A DNA stretch of 64,000 bases, from the NCBI GenBank assembly GCA_023634235.1, contig JAMKCF010000039.1:1116001-1180000 (forward strand), read 5' to 3'. The notes beneath the pieces are model-generated. The model was given only the letters and a program-made list of their open reading frames with translations, did not search any database and was not told the origin of the DNA. How positions within the stretch are numbered: position 1 is the stretch's first letter; each line of letters opens with the position of its first letter. This document shows, piece after piece, positions 11,961-24,519 of the stretch. Made by a program: the position numbers and the translations under genes. Source of the stretch: Pisaster brevispinus (taxonomy: Eukaryota > Echinodermata > Asteroidea > Forcipulatida > Asteriidae).

Positions 11961-14600
11961 TTGTCTACAGTATGGCACTAGAAGGGGTAACATGTTGGGG
12001 GGAGGATCTAGTGTAACAACAAAGTTGGATTAATGTTTGTGATTCATACAGTATGGCACAAGAAGGGGTTGGGGGAAAACCAAGACTGACAACAAATTGG
12101 ATGCAAGACAGGCAGCAATTTTTAATAACAGTCTTTGGGCTGTGATGAATCTTCACAACCACATCAGGCATGTTCTGCTTTAAGAAAATGTATCTACAGT
12201 ATGGCACTAGAAGGGGTAACATGTTGGGGAGGATCCAGAGTGACAGCAAAGTGGGATGCAAAATTGCAAATTATACAGTCAGGCACTAGAAGGGGTAACA
12301 TTTTATGGGAGGATCTAGAGTGATTAAAAAGTGGGGTGCAATTGGAATTGGTACAGTCAGGCAAACTAGAAGAGGTAACATTTTATGGGAGGATCCAGAG
12401 TGACAGCAAAGTGGGATGCAAAATTGCAAATTATACAGTAAGGCAATAGAAGGGGTATAATGTTGGTGGAGAATCAGTGTGAATGCACGTTTGGAATTGA
12501 AATAGTATGGCCAATAGAAGGGGTAACATGTCAGGGGAGGATCCAGAGTGACAGAAAAGTGGGGAGCAATTGGAATTAGTACAGTCAGGCACTACAAGGG
12601 GTAACATTTTATGGGAGGATCAAGAATGACAGAAAAGTGGGGAGTAATTGTAATTGGTAGAGTCAGGCACTAAGAAGGGGTAAAATCTTATGGGAGGATC
12701 CAGAGTGACAGCAAAGTGGGGTGCAATTGGAATTGGTACAGTCAGGCACTAGAAGGGGTAAGATTTTATGGGAGGATCTAGAGTGACAGCAAAGTGGGGT
12801 GCAATTGGAATTGGTACAGTCAGGCACTAGAAGGGGTCACAATTTATTGGAGGATCCAGAGTGACAGAAAAGTGGGATGCAATTGGAATTGAAACAGTAT
12901 GGCACTAGAAGGGGTAAGATTTTATGGGAGGATCCAGAGTGACATCAAAGTGGGATGCAATTGGAAATGATACACGCAGGCACTAGAAAGGGGTAAAGTT
13001 TTATGGGAGGATCCAGAGTGACAGCAAAGTGGGGTGCAATTGGAATTGGTACAGTCAGGCACTAGAAGGGGTAAGATTTTATGGGAGGATCTAGAGTGAC
13101 AGCAAAGTGGGGTGCAATTGGAATTGGTACAGTCAGGCACTAAAAGGGGTAACATTTTATGGGAGGATCCAGAGTGACAGAAAAGTGGGGTGGAATTGGA
13201 ATTGGTACAGTCAGGCACTAGAAGGGGTAACATTTTATGGGAGGATCCAGAGTGACAAAAAAGTGGGGTGGAATTGGAATTGGTACAGTCAGGCACTAGA
13301 AGGGTTTACATTTTATGGGAGGATCCAGAGTGACAGAAAAGTGGGCTGGAATTGGAATTGGTACAGTCAGGCACTAGAAGGGGTAACATTTTATGGGAGG
13401 ATCCAGAATGACAGAAAAGTGGGGTGGAATTGGAATTGGTACAGTCAGGCACTAGAAGGGTTTACATTTTATGGGAGGATCCAGAGTGACACAAAAGTGG
13501 GGTGCAATTGGAATTGGTAGAGTCAGACACTTGAAGGGGCAGCATTTTATGGGAGGATCCAGAGTGACAGAAACGTGGGGTGCAGTTGGAATTGGTACAG
13601 TCAGGCACTAGAAGGGGGAACATTTTATGGGAGGATCCAGAGTGACAGAAAAGTGGGGTGGAATTGGAATTGGTACAGTCAGGCACTAGAAGGGGTAACA
13701 TTTTATGGGAGGATCCAGAGTGACAGAAAAGTGGGGTGGAATTGGAATTGGTACAGTCAGGCACTAGAAGGGGTAACATTTTATGGGAGGATCCAGAATG
13801 ACAGAAAAGTGGGGTGGAATTGGAATTGGTACAGTCAGGCACTAGAAGGGTTTACATTTTATGGGAGGATCCAGAGTGACACAAAAGTGGGGTGCAATTG
13901 GAATTGGTAGAGTCAGACACTTGAACGGGCAACATTTTATGGGAGGATCCAGAGTGACAGAAAAGTGGGGTGCAGTTGGAATTGGTACAGTCAGGCACTA
14001 GAAGGGGGAACATTTTATGGGAGGATCCAGAGTGACAGAAAAGTGGGGTGGAATTGGAATTGGTACAGTCAGGCACTAGAAGGGGTAACATTTTATGGGA
14101 GGATCCAGAGTGACAGCAAAGTGGGGTGGAATTAGAATTGGTACAGTCAGGCACTAGAAGGGGTAACATTTTATGGGAGGATCCAGAGTGACAGAAAAGT
14201 GGGGTGGAATTGGAATTGGTACAGTCAGGCACTAGAAGGGTTTACATTTTATGGGAGGATCCAGAGTGACAGAAAAGTGGGGTGGAATTGGAATTGGTAC
14301 AGTCAGGCACTAGAAGGGGTAACATTTTATGGGAGGATCCAGAGTGACAGAAAAGTGGGGTGGAATTGGAATTGGTACAGTCAGACACTTGAAGGTGTAA
14401 CATTTTATGGGAGGATCCAGAGTGACAGAAAAGTGGGGTGCAGTTGGAATTGGTACAGTCAGGCACTAGAAGGGGGAACATTTTATGGGAGGATCCACAG
14501 TGACAGCAAAGTGGGATGCAATTGTAATTGGTACAGTCAGGCACTTGAAGGGGTAAGATTTTATGGGAGGATCCAGAGAAACAGAAAAGTGGGGTGCAAT

Positions 14601-14680
14601 AGAGGTTTTACAGTCACGTGATATTATCACGTGACTGTGTGTTTGAGCGGCCATATTGCTGGTCAACGACCTGCGGTGAC
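14601..14680. repeat. Left terminal region with 27-bp palindrome
   Basis: After the 13-bp inverted repeat the sequence contains a palindrome (14611-14637) with 12-bp arms around CACGTGA and a 3-nt loop. About 40 bp from the end lies GCCATATTGCTGGTCA. The right end has the related GCCATCTTGCCGGTCA in inverted orientation, so terminal symmetry extends imperfectly beyond 13 bp. These are candidate transposase/THAP binding sites. GCCATNTTG also resembles the YY1 core and could be promoter sequence. Confidence 0.7.
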
Positions 14681-14829
14681 ATGCCACTTAACGGGGTCGC
14701 CGCGAGCGGGGGTATTTCCATGCATCTGGTCGACCATGATCAATCGATCGCCATGGTCATTAAAGTTGACGGGCCGATCATAAACATTTGTGGGATTTAA
14801 ACGCACAGCCAGTGATACTCTTCGTGATA

Positions 14830-17800
14830 ATGGCCAAGTTAAAGCTGTCGGCTGAAGTGCAACACCTCGACGAAGACTGCAGGAAGCGGTATATCGCAAA
14901 ACTGGATCTAGTCGGCATGACTGATCCCTACAATTTGCCAAGAGGTCTGCTTAAATCCCCGGAGCTGCTATCACTATCAGATTTACCTGAACTTAGTTAC
15001 ATAGACATCTGCAACTATGTCATTAATTCGCCATCACCCTACACTGGAAAAGATCTAAAGGCTTACAAAAGCCTCGATGCCTACAAGTATTTCACCGCTG
15101 GTTGGGTGCATGATGGACTCGTTTGGAAAATACCTAACAGGGATTGTTTTCTTCTCATGACAAAGGTAAATGTATTTCTCTTCATCAAGCATGTCAAGTC
15201 GGATAGCGCACGTGTAGGCCTACATTACATAACATATGCACTATGCCCTAACACAGAAACAGTTACTTGTTGCTAATGTTTCCTAGGTCTACCTACATGT
15301 ACCTTCATGTATTGTGTGTGGCAGGAGGGTGGGGGGGGGGGTCGGGGAGTGGTGAGCAGCAATAAGCAGCCAATAAGAAATGTATGGAAATAGAATTGGC
15401 ATCTTTGAAAAATTCCTGAACGATACTACCCAATTTGAACTTGGCGTATTGCATGAAGCCAGTGGAGTTGGCTTTGCTCCTTTACTTGAAAGGTTGCTAT
15501 CGTTTCTAGATGGGTTTTTTTCTAGATGAAATTTTGTCTGTTGTGTGTATATTGTCGGATATGAACTTCCATGGCATCAGATACGAAACATGGACAAGGT
15601 ATAAACGATACACAGAGATGACAAAAGAATTTATTGGTAAACTGTGACTTTTCTTCCTGAATTTTGAGCATCTGTTACTCTTGAATAGAAGGTCACGTCA
15701 TGGTGTTTTCTAGAGCTAGGTCATTGATTTTTTTAAATTCACCGGTTTACACATATCTTGGTATGAGCTTTTCTTTTAAAAGCTGAATATGCAATGGACC
15801 AGGTGCAAATGGCAATGTGTGCTGGTGGTGTCGATAACTGTTAAAGTCATGTTTTTTCACAATTACTTCACCCATCTTTGACAGTGCATGTTTTCTATTT
15901 GTCTCAGGTGAAGCATTCCCAGTGTTTAAACAAGCCATGACTGAGACCATGGGTTGCACTACAGAAAGACGGTCAGATTATATGTTGTCATTGCACCTGC
16001 ATGGCTGGACTAGGAGAGACCTGTTCGCATGCTACTGCATCCATGTTTGCCCTGGAAACCTTGGTTAGGATGAAAGCAAGTACAGCCTGTACATCACTAC
16101 CATGTCAGTGGTTGAAACCATCCAGTTATGCAGTTGAATATGCTGAGGGATCAAATATTAATTTCTGCAACCCTGCCAAGAAACTAAGATCATCAGGAAG
16201 CACCACTACAACTACGGACAGAGTCACAAAACTACCACAGAAGCAAATCAATCCACCCACAGCTGATGAGAAAGCAGCATTCTACAAGGCTCTGTCTGAT
16301 ACGGGTACTCGTTCAGCCATTCTGAGCATTGTTCCTAATTATGCTCAGGACTTTACCCCAAGACCTGTTGTTTGTCATCTTCCTACCCCTCTGACAGACC
16401 TGTATGATCCCTGCAATCTGGAGCTCAATGCTGAAGAGTTAAAAGCCAAATGTCAGGTGGAAGTGGAAAAGCTGCATGTTACTCAGGATCAGGTTAGTTG
16501 CATAATCAGGAAAAAATTCACATTCTTTTAAAAAATTGATAATTTGTGATGGTTTTTGTTTTGGGGAAGAACTTTGAAAGTAGGGGGTGACACATGAAAA
16601 ATAATGTCTTATTTCTGTAATGCTGTGTTGTAACAGGCGATCCAAACAGGTGGACTAAACAAACCCCCCCCCCCCCCCCAAAAAAAAAAAAAAAAAAAAA
16701 ACAACAACCTTCTGGATATTCCCCCGTGCTTTTGTAGGGTTCTCCAATAATTTTCTCTGTATCATAAAATGTAATACTAAAAAAAAAAAAAAAAAAAAAA
16801 TAGGAGTAAACAGTTTTAACAATATTTGATTAACCCTCCAGTCCTTTGGACTCTGAAACACATGACTGAGCAAGTGCATCATCTCAAATTCTACATGTAT
16901 GTTAACCATGAACATGTGCTGCAGTTTACATTAACTAACTAGGTAAACAAAATCAATGAGGTACACACCTGGCTCAAAGTTTCAAAAGCAAATGACTGAT
17001 CCTTTTTTGAGTACTAAATGTCCTTTATAATGTCACATTTTCAGGTTTCTGCAGTTGAGAAGGAAACATTGAAACAGTGCAAGTCCAAGATGTGGTTCAA
17101 CCAGAGAGCAGGACGAGTCACAGCATCAAATTTCAAGGCAGCCACTCGCACAAATGTTTGTAAACCATCAAGGTCGTTGATACAGAGGATCTGCTATCCC
17201 AAGATGTGCAGCTTTTCGACAGCTGCAACAAGGTAATTTTGTCAGATTTTTTATTTTGGCAATTTTTGTTTGTGTACCATATGGAGGTGTCTGCATGTAG
17301 TCACAAGGGCAAAAGGTAGTAATTGATGGTTTAATGGCTTTTTCCACAATTTCTGGCAACAAAATAAAAGGGTAGGGGCTGTCAAACCGGAAACAGAACT
17401 TTTATTTTTGTTGGCCTAAGCCAATTCTGCACTCACATTTACCATCACTTTTCATGCATGGTTTTATTATTCATGGATCGATCAATTCATGGATCGATCG
17501 ATGATTCAATATTACCTGAGGATAATGGGTGTTACCTTTGTCTGTCACTTTTTCTTACATATTGCCATAACTACAAAGAGTACTGACCACCCCATCCCAC
17601 TCACTTTTAATTCTTCTTGCAGGGACTTCTAAATACTGTCAAACACCAATTTATAGCATTTCTACATTTCCTTGATTCCAGGTGGGGTTGTGATCACGAG
17701 CAAGATGCCAGGATCCAGTATGATAAGATAATGACAACGAAACATTCTGCGTTCAAAGTCCAGGAGACAGGGTTTCACATATCGAACTATCGCCCCTATT

Positions 17801-18396
17801 TTGGAGCATCTCCTGATGGACTTGTGTCATGTGAATGTTGTGGTGAAGGCTGCTTAGAAGTAAAGTGTCCTTTCTGTATCAAAGAAAAAGAAGTGGAACA
17901 GGTAGCTTCCGAATCAAAGACCTTTTGTTTGGAGAAGGATGCATCGGGTAATTATGTATTGCATCAAAACCATCAGTATTATTATCAGGTCCAGGCTCAG
18001 TTATATTGCACTAACCGAAGGTATTGTGACTTTTTGGTTTGGAAAGAAAACCAGCTTCTAATTGAGCGTGTACCCAAGGACGAATCATTCCTGGCAAGGG
18101 AGCTCCCAAAGGTAGACAAGTTCTTCTCCTCTTGTGTTATGCCGGAGCTTTTAGCAAAGATATATTCTTTACCCTCGGTCAGAGGTAATCCTAAACCAGC
18201 TCCTGGTTCTGCCGAACACGTTTGTTACTGTCGTAACCCACCCAGTGATGATATGTTGCAATGTGAATCTGGTAAATGTGACATCGAAAGGTTCCACAAG
18301 AAATGTTTGGGTATTAAGAGGATCCCGAAGCATTGGCTTTGCCCTAATTGTAAAAAATCAGAAAATCAACAGAAAAGACAAATGAAGGAACCCTGA
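14830..18396 (+). CDS. Transposon nuclease: SWIM zinc finger, YqaJ nuclease, PHD finger (one in-frame stop)
   Basis: Four exons join in phase with GT-AG borders: 14830-15165, 15908-16492, 17045-17232, 17682-18396; 607 codons before the final stop. Exon 2 encodes a SWIM-type zinc motif (CTC...CSH, about residues 141-153). Exons 3-4 encode the YqaJ/lambda-exonuclease-like fold: GRVTASNF, then TRWGCDHE spanning the third splice junction, then GASPDG and LEVKCP, the PD-(D/E)XK-type catalytic motifs, followed by a Q-rich YYYQVQAQ helix. The C-terminus (about 550-595) is a C4HC3 PHD finger. Catalytic residues appear present. A TGA at 15938-15940 (codon 123) interrupts the frame upstream of SWIM, so this copy would make only a truncated protein. 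It was likely a second transposition protein; its exact role is inferred. Confidence 0.85.
16660..16805. repeat. Homopolymer runs in nuclease-gene intron
   Basis: A C run followed directly by an A run (about 16664-16701), then a second long A run (about 16780-16800), all inside intron 2 of the nuclease gene. They are likely to be length-unstable. Confidence 0.8.
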
Positions 18397-19186
18397 ATCT
18401 CATCAAAATGTAGTACATACAGTGTACATGTACACATGTTTATTTTAACTGTCGAATCAGTTTCTTATTATGCAGTACTTTTTTGTTTACAATGAACTAA
18501 GTAACATTGTTGTCATATACGTCCATTTGATAAACATAATCTTATTTGTATGTGGCCTAAATTGCACTACGTAATGTTTCAGTTGAATGACTCCAAAGTG
18601 TGTATATAAGAACAGGGAGTTGTAAAATAAAGTTGTTGAAGTTTATCACCGATGCTACCATATGACAATTCTACAGTTTATTCCCAGTCAATACAAACTC
18701 GGCTGAACCTAACCAACTGTTTGATATCAGAATTTTGTGTTCAGAAGACCAATGGTGACATTGAGTGTGTACATAAATTCAGTTAGGACCAAAGAGTTAC
18801 CTGAAGTCATAAACACAAACTTTGTTTGTTTACCCTAAGCTTCAATGTCTTAACGGAAGAGTTCCATACATGGACAACACTTGAAACCCCTGTGCTCAAC
18901 CCCTATGAGCTTGGTCTCAAAAATTTGAAGTGAATGTTTCAACATTTTCACTATCAATATTAGGTTTTGCCCTTCACCGACATGTGAACAACGATACTCA
19001 GTGTGTTACCGCCCAAGAGAACGTTGGGGAAAAAAATCACTTGAGTGGGACTCGAACCCACGACCTGCTATTTAGCATTTTCACTGCTAAATGAAATGTT
19101 TTAAGACATGTTATCACTTTCTAAAGGTTGATAGAAAAATTAGTATTGTGTGTGTATGGAACTCTTTTCTTCTCAACTTCTGTAAA
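18397..19186. other. Convergent intergenic region of the transposon
   Basis: Separates the 3' ends of the two transposon genes. It contains AATAAA-type signals (for example near 18626). On the minus strand at about 19030-19060 there is a B-box-like GGGTTCGAGTCCC, which may be a tRNA-derived SINE remnant or chance. No coding sequence is seen. Confidence 0.5.
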
Positions 19187-21641
19187 TTACTCAAAGGGTT
19201 CAATTGGCTCAGACAGATTGGTCAGTGCACAGGACACCTGCACAATTTTATCCAGTGTTGTCATGTTACACTCATCTGGGGATAATAAAGTGATTGGAAT
19301 TGTATTTTCCAACATTGTATATTTTTGCCTTACGAGTCCTATAACCCTTTCCACGTGAATTCTGAGGGCGGCCAGACCCCTCGTTCCCTCCACATCAAGT
19401 GGGCTCAGCTGTTTATGACCTTTCGTGAAAGCTGGTATCTTTAGATTGGCCTGACACATACCGATAGCATCCTCAACATCAAAGCCACGGTCAGCTAATA
19501 TTAAGTCACCTGGGAGAAGATGAGCCAAGAAACCACTATGTTTAGTGATAAATTTGTCACTGGCACGGCCACCCCATCCTTTTGAAATAAATGATATTGT
19601 TCCTTGGGGAGTGATTCCAATCAAATATTTCATTGTGTTGTGTGACTTATAAGAGGAGTAAGTCTGAGCTCTAGCTTTTAAATCACTTGGTCGTTCAATG
19701 AATATTTCAAAACAATCAATCACACAGGCACATCACTTAAATTTGGATCGAAATGACATGGGTAAACTTAGGCAGAGTTGCTCACGCTCAGGCCAGATAA
19801 CAAGAGACGGAACTAGTCTGCAGTACATAATATTAATCACATTATTGTAAACCCTGGAAATTGTAGCAACAGAAACATCAAACCTGTACGCTAAATACTG
19901 AACAGACAAATTTAGCCTTAGTCGTAGGATAGTGACAAGAAACTGGTTGAATGGACTTAATTTCATATTTAGGCTTAGGAAAGGCGCAATTAAGTTAAAC
20001 ACGGTCATCAAAACACAAAATGATGGGAGACCTGTGAAAAACTTCACCTTGTCATCATTTTCTTTGAATGACTCAATATCAGTTGAACATCGAGTCAAAG
20101 TTTCCCTAATCTTTCTGATCTCTGAGCGTAGATTGTCATTTTCTGTATTTAGAGAGTCAATATACTCCTCGGTGAGGTTAGTCTGTGTACCAGAGTTCAC
20201 CATTCCTGCCAAAGGTGAAGTACATGTAGAAGCATCATCTTTATCGGCTGTATCCTTTCGGGAAGATGATTCGTCATGTGAAGGATTAGCAGACTTGGAA
20301 AGATCAATCAGGGCAGATGCTGCCGACGAGTATCTCTCCTGCTCCCTCCTATGTTTCTTGAGGTTTGTTCGTCGCTGAAAGGTTTCCAGAGCTGATGCAA
20401 GTCTTCTCTTCTGCGGTGATTTGACGTGTGCAAATATGCTCGGAACATAGTCGGGTGAAAGTGGATCATCACTCTTTCTCCCTGAAAAGAAGCACATATA
20501 CATGTAGGCCAATGCAGTGAAAAGAGTTCTGGGTCATGACTTGAAGGACGTGTACAACCACCTTGGACTCCACCATGACCAAGTAGGACCCAAAACACAC
20601 TCCTTTTCAGAGTGTTATTTGTCTGTATTTTCATTTTGTTTGAATTCTCAAAATATAAGTCAAAATACATAATAATGAACAAATGTATAGATTTTGTAAA
20701 GTAAACTGAAAATTAAATTTTGGGCCTACCCTGTTGAACCCTATTTTTCCCCACTTATTAAGGCAAGTTCATAATTTGACAAAAAGCAAATTCACGGTAC
20801 AATTTACTGGGGTTTTTAACTAAAAATAAATAAGGGGTCGCATGTTGCTTCTGGAAAGTACAGCCCAAGAATACACATTGGGTTGTATACTGGGTCTGAG
20901 TCTGTCGTGGTTTGGTCGAGTTGGGTTGAGTCCGAATTGGGATCGGTCCGAGTTGGTCTGGATCCAAACCGACCTGCTTCCAATAAAGATACACGTAGCT
21001 TTGACAATGGTAGCTCATGGTGTTCATAACAATCATTTAAAATTTATATTGCGCTGTAATTTGGACTGTAAACATGGTTTCAAAGTGCCATAATCACCTG
21101 ATCACTCCAATCTAAATCCTGCTGAAATGTTGTCAATTTCAAGGCAGTGTATTTTTAAGAGCCAGCTAAATTTCAGTAAACGCTGTTTTGCCAAGATTTT
21201 TGTGATTCATGGTTTGAAGGAATTGTTTAAAGGGAAATAAAATCCGAAATTGATGGTCTGATTCCCTACTCCTGAATACGAAGTCACACGACGACAATAT
21301 CATATTGGCATGGAAATCTCCATAATGCATGTTCAGTGCTTAGCTGGCAAAATAACATTTACAAAGTTGGCACCAGCTAAATATACACTGCCAATCTTAA
21401 ATGCAAATTTCATGTCTAAAAACATTCCTAACTGTAGCGTGATTGTGTTGTGCTTACCTGAAATGAAGTGCTCGTTGCATATTCTCGAATATTTTGTCGG
21501 TTGCCAATGCTTGCGTCCAACCGCTAGTACCCACTTTTCGTGTCTGTTTTTTGCTGCTGGAAATCTGCAGAAGCTAAGGTTTGGCTTACCCTGGGCCCCG
21601 CGTCGATTCGTGCAGCCGACGGCACAACATGTCTCCGGCAT
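19187..21641 (-). CDS. ISL2EU-like transposase: THAP domain, coiled coil, HTH, DDE (one in-frame stop)
   Basis: Two exons on the minus strand, 21641-21458 and 20481-19187, join in phase across GT-AG borders (492 codons before the final TAA). Exon 1 starts [10 protein letters not shown], a C2CH THAP zinc finger; the splice completes the [11 protein letters not shown] motif typical of THAP proteins. A heptad-like segment follows (about 165-190), then a helix-turn-helix of the Tnp_4 kind (about 215-275, with SVATISRV), then a DDE_Tnp_4 catalytic core with D317 (VIDCFE), D392 (LADRGF) and E439 (HVERVIG). All three catalytic residues are present, but a TGA at 19735-19733 (codon 311) lies just before the first aspartate, in the same frame on both sides. 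The protein would have bound the element ends and cut DNA; this copy would yield only the DNA-binding half. Confidence 0.88.
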
Positions 21642-21827
21642 GTTGGCAAAAAATATGCTCAACACCGTACGTTCAACTAGCTTTTTTTGTTTGTTTATGT
21701 TCTGTACCGTAGTACGTGCGGTTCAATGACCAGAGCGGCAAGATCAAAGTTCATAACCCTAACCCTGACCGGCAAGATGGCTGCCGTTGCGGTAGGCGAG
21801 GCTAGTGACGTCAGCTGTAAAACCTCT

Positions 21828-24519
21828 ATTGGAATTGGTTTAGTCAGTCACTAGAAGGGGTAACATTTTATGGGAGGGACCAGAGTGATTGAAAAGTGGG
21901 ATGCATGTTTGGGGATTAAAACAGTATGGCACTAGAAGGGATAACATTTTATGGGAGGATCCAGAGTGATTGAAAAGTGGGGTGCAATTGGAATTGGTAC
22001 AGTCAGGCAAACTAGAAAGGTAACATTTTATGGGAGGATCCAGAGTGACAGCAAAGTGGGGTGCAATTGGAATTGGTACAGTCAGGCACTAGAAGGGGTA
22101 ACATTTTATGGGAGGATCCAGAGTGGCAGCAAAGTGGGATGCAATTGGAATTGGTACAATCATGCACTAGAAGGGGTAATATTTTATGGGAGGATCCACA
22201 GTGACATAAAAGTGGGGTGCAATTGGAATTGATACAGCCAGGCACTAGAAGGGGTAACATTTTATGGGAGGATCCAGACTGACAGAAAAGTGGGGTGCAA
22301 TTGGAATTGGTACAGTCAGGCACTAGAAGGGGTAACATTTTCATGGGAGGATCCAGAGTGACAGAAAAGTGGGGTGCAATTGGAGTTGAAACCTCAGGCA
22401 CTAGAGGGGGTAACATTTAATGGGAGGATCCAGAGTGACAGAAAAGTGGGGTGCATGTTTGGGGTAAAAAAAGTATGGCAATCCGAAAGGAGTACATGTT
22501 GGGGGAGGGTCCAGAGGGACAGCAAAATGGGGTGCAATTGGAATATATACAGTTAGGCAATCCGGCAGGGGTAACATGTTTGGGGAGGGTCCAGAGGGAC
22601 AGCAAAGTGGGATGCATGTTTGTGATTGAAACAGTATGGCTCCAGAAGGGTCAGATTTTATGGGAGGATCCAGAGTGACAGAAAAGAGAGGTTCAATTCG
22701 AAATGATACAGTACAAGGCCAAAGAAAAGCTAACATGTAGAGGAGGATCCAGAGTGACAGTAAAAAGGGATGCATGTTTGGGAATAAAACAGTTTGGCAA
22801 TCCAAAAGGGGTATAATTTTCGGGGAGGGTCCAGAGGGACAGCAAAGTGGGATGCAGTTGGAATTGTTACAGCAAGGCAATAGAAGGGGTAACATGTTGG
22901 GGGAGGATCCAGAGTGACATCAAAGTGGGGTGCATGATTGGGATTGATCCTATAAAATTGGTGTAAACAGGCCCTTTTATAATGTTTATTATTAACAAAA
23001 CAATTTTACCTCAATATTCCAGAATTCTTTAAGATACAGATTTGAGGTTGGTTGATGCAGAGAGATTCTGATGTAGAACTTTGAAATCATGGTTAAGATG
23101 GAAGCCAGGTGATCTCTTCAGCTGAGTTTTTTGCATCTCTCATTAGAATGGATGTGATTAATTGTCAGATCATCTTGAATGTACTGTAATAAAAACCCAA
23201 AGAAGATGTATGCATACAATTACTCCAGCCAAGGATCAACAATTTTTATAACAGTCTTTGGGCTGTGATGAATCTTCACAACCACATCAGGCATGTTCTG
23301 CTTTCAGAAATTGTATCTACAGTATGGTACTAGAAGGGGTAACATGTTGGGGGAGGATCCAGAGTGACAGCAAAGTGGGATGCAAAATTGCAAATTATAC
23401 AGTCAGGCACTAGAAGGGGTAACATTTTATGGGAGGATCTAGAGTGATTAAAAAGTGGGGTGCAATTGGAATTGGTACAGTCAGGCAAACTAGAAGAGGT
23501 AACATTTTATGGGAGGATCCAGAGTGACAGCAAAGTGGGGTGCAACTGGAATTGGTACTGTCAGGCACTAGAAGGGGTCACATTTTATGGGAGGATCCAG
23601 AGTGACAGCAAAGTGGGATGCAATTGGAATTGCTACAGTCAGGCACTAGAAGGGGTAATATTTTATGGGATGATCCAGAGTTATTGAAAAGTGGGGTGCA
23701 ATTGGAATTGAAACAGTATGGCACGAGAAGGGGTAACATTTTATGGGAGGATCCAGAGTGATAGAAAAGTGGGGTGCAATTGGAATTGGTACAGTCAGGC
23801 ACTAGAAGGGGTAACTTGTTGGGGGAGGGTCCAGAGGGACAGCAAAGTGGGATGCATGTTTGTGATTGAAACAGTATGGCACTAGAAGGTGTAAGATTTT
23901 ATGGGAGGATCCAGAGTGACAGAAAAGTGGGATGCAATTGGAGTTGGTACAGTCAGGCAATAGAAGGGGTAACATTTTATGGGAGGATCCAGAGTGAAAG
24001 AAAAGTGGGATGCAATTGGAATTGCTACAGTCAGGCACTAGAAGGGTAACATTTTATGGGAGGATCCAGAGTGACAGAAAAGTGGGATGCAATTGGAATT
24101 GGTACAGTCAGGCACTAGAAGGGTTAACATTTTATGGGAGGATCCAGAGTGACAGAAAAGTGGGATGCAATTGGAATTGGTACAGTCAGGCACCAGAAGG
24201 GGTACCATTTTATGGGAGGATCCAGAGTGACAGAAAAGTGGGATGCAATTGGAATTGGTACAGTCAGGCACTAGAAGGGGTAACATTTTATGGGAGGATG
24301 CAGAGTGACAGCAAAGTGGGGAGCAATTGGAATTTGTACAGTCAGGCACTAGAAGGGGTAACATTTTATGGGAGGGACCAGAGTGACATAAAAATGGGAT
24401 GCATGTTTTGGATTGAAATGACACTAGAAGGGGTAACATTTTAAGGGAGGATCCAGAGTGACAGAAAAGTGGGATGCATGTTTGGGATTGAAATGGCACT
24501 AGAAGGGGTAAAATTTTAT
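21828..24519. repeat. 78-bp satellite, second block
   Basis: The satellite resumes immediately after the transposon with the duplicated AT and TGGAATTGG. The first 1.1 kb closely follows the unit order seen at about 7790-8900, including the variant units, so it is a duplicate of that segment. It ends where a non-LTR retrotransposon tail begins. Confidence 0.9.
22949..23330 (+). repeat. Satellite leader repeat, copy 4
   Basis: Same sequence and same flanking satellite variants as copies 2 and 3, starting at CCTATAAAATTGGTG. Its 3' part is shortened relative to copy 2: it goes straight to the GGGCTGTGATGAATC segment. Confidence 0.85.

Larger units (their letters stand above)
5451..14600. repeat. 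78-bp GGATCC satellite, main array
   Basis: Roughly a hundred head-to-tail units, mostly 78 bp, each built around GGATCCAGAGTGACAG, AAGTGGGGTGCAATTGG, TACAGTCAGGCACTAG and AAGGGGTAACATTTTATG. Variant units replace the middle with GCATGTTTGGGATTAAAACA. Because 78 is a multiple of three and the unit lacks stops in one frame of each strand, long open frames (26-residue periodicity) run through it on both strands. I regard these as non-coding. Two leader copies interrupt the array, and stretches such as 7800-8300 recur near 11300-11500 and 21865-22400, indicating higher-order duplication. Confidence 0.9.
14601..21827. mobile_element. ISL2EU-like DNA transposon, full length
   Basis: The element is 7,227 bp and begins and ends with a perfect 13-bp terminal inverted repeat, AGAGGTTTTACAG. 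The satellite target reads GCAAT at the left junction and ATTGG at the right, so removing the element with one AT restores the intact unit GCAATTGG: a 2-bp AT target duplication. It carries two convergent spliced genes: a SWIM/YqaJ-nuclease/PHD protein (+) and a THAP/DDE transposase (-). A transposase plus YqaJ-type nuclease is, to my knowledge, the hallmark of the ISL2EU superfamily, for which AT duplications are reported; the assignment rests on that recall. Each gene has one in-frame TGA, so this copy is probably inactive though recently intact. Confidence 0.88.

Noticed and set aside
7193..14621. Long open frames of 100-220 codons on both strands in the satellite
   Set aside because: They follow from a stop-free 78-bp unit, lack initiation context, have near-exact 26-residue repetition and are antiparallel; the 82-bp variant loses them.
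14599..21829. TA instead of AT as the ISL2EU-like element's target duplication
   Set aside because: TA would require an original GCAATATTGG, two bases longer than the satellite consensus; AT restores it exactly.
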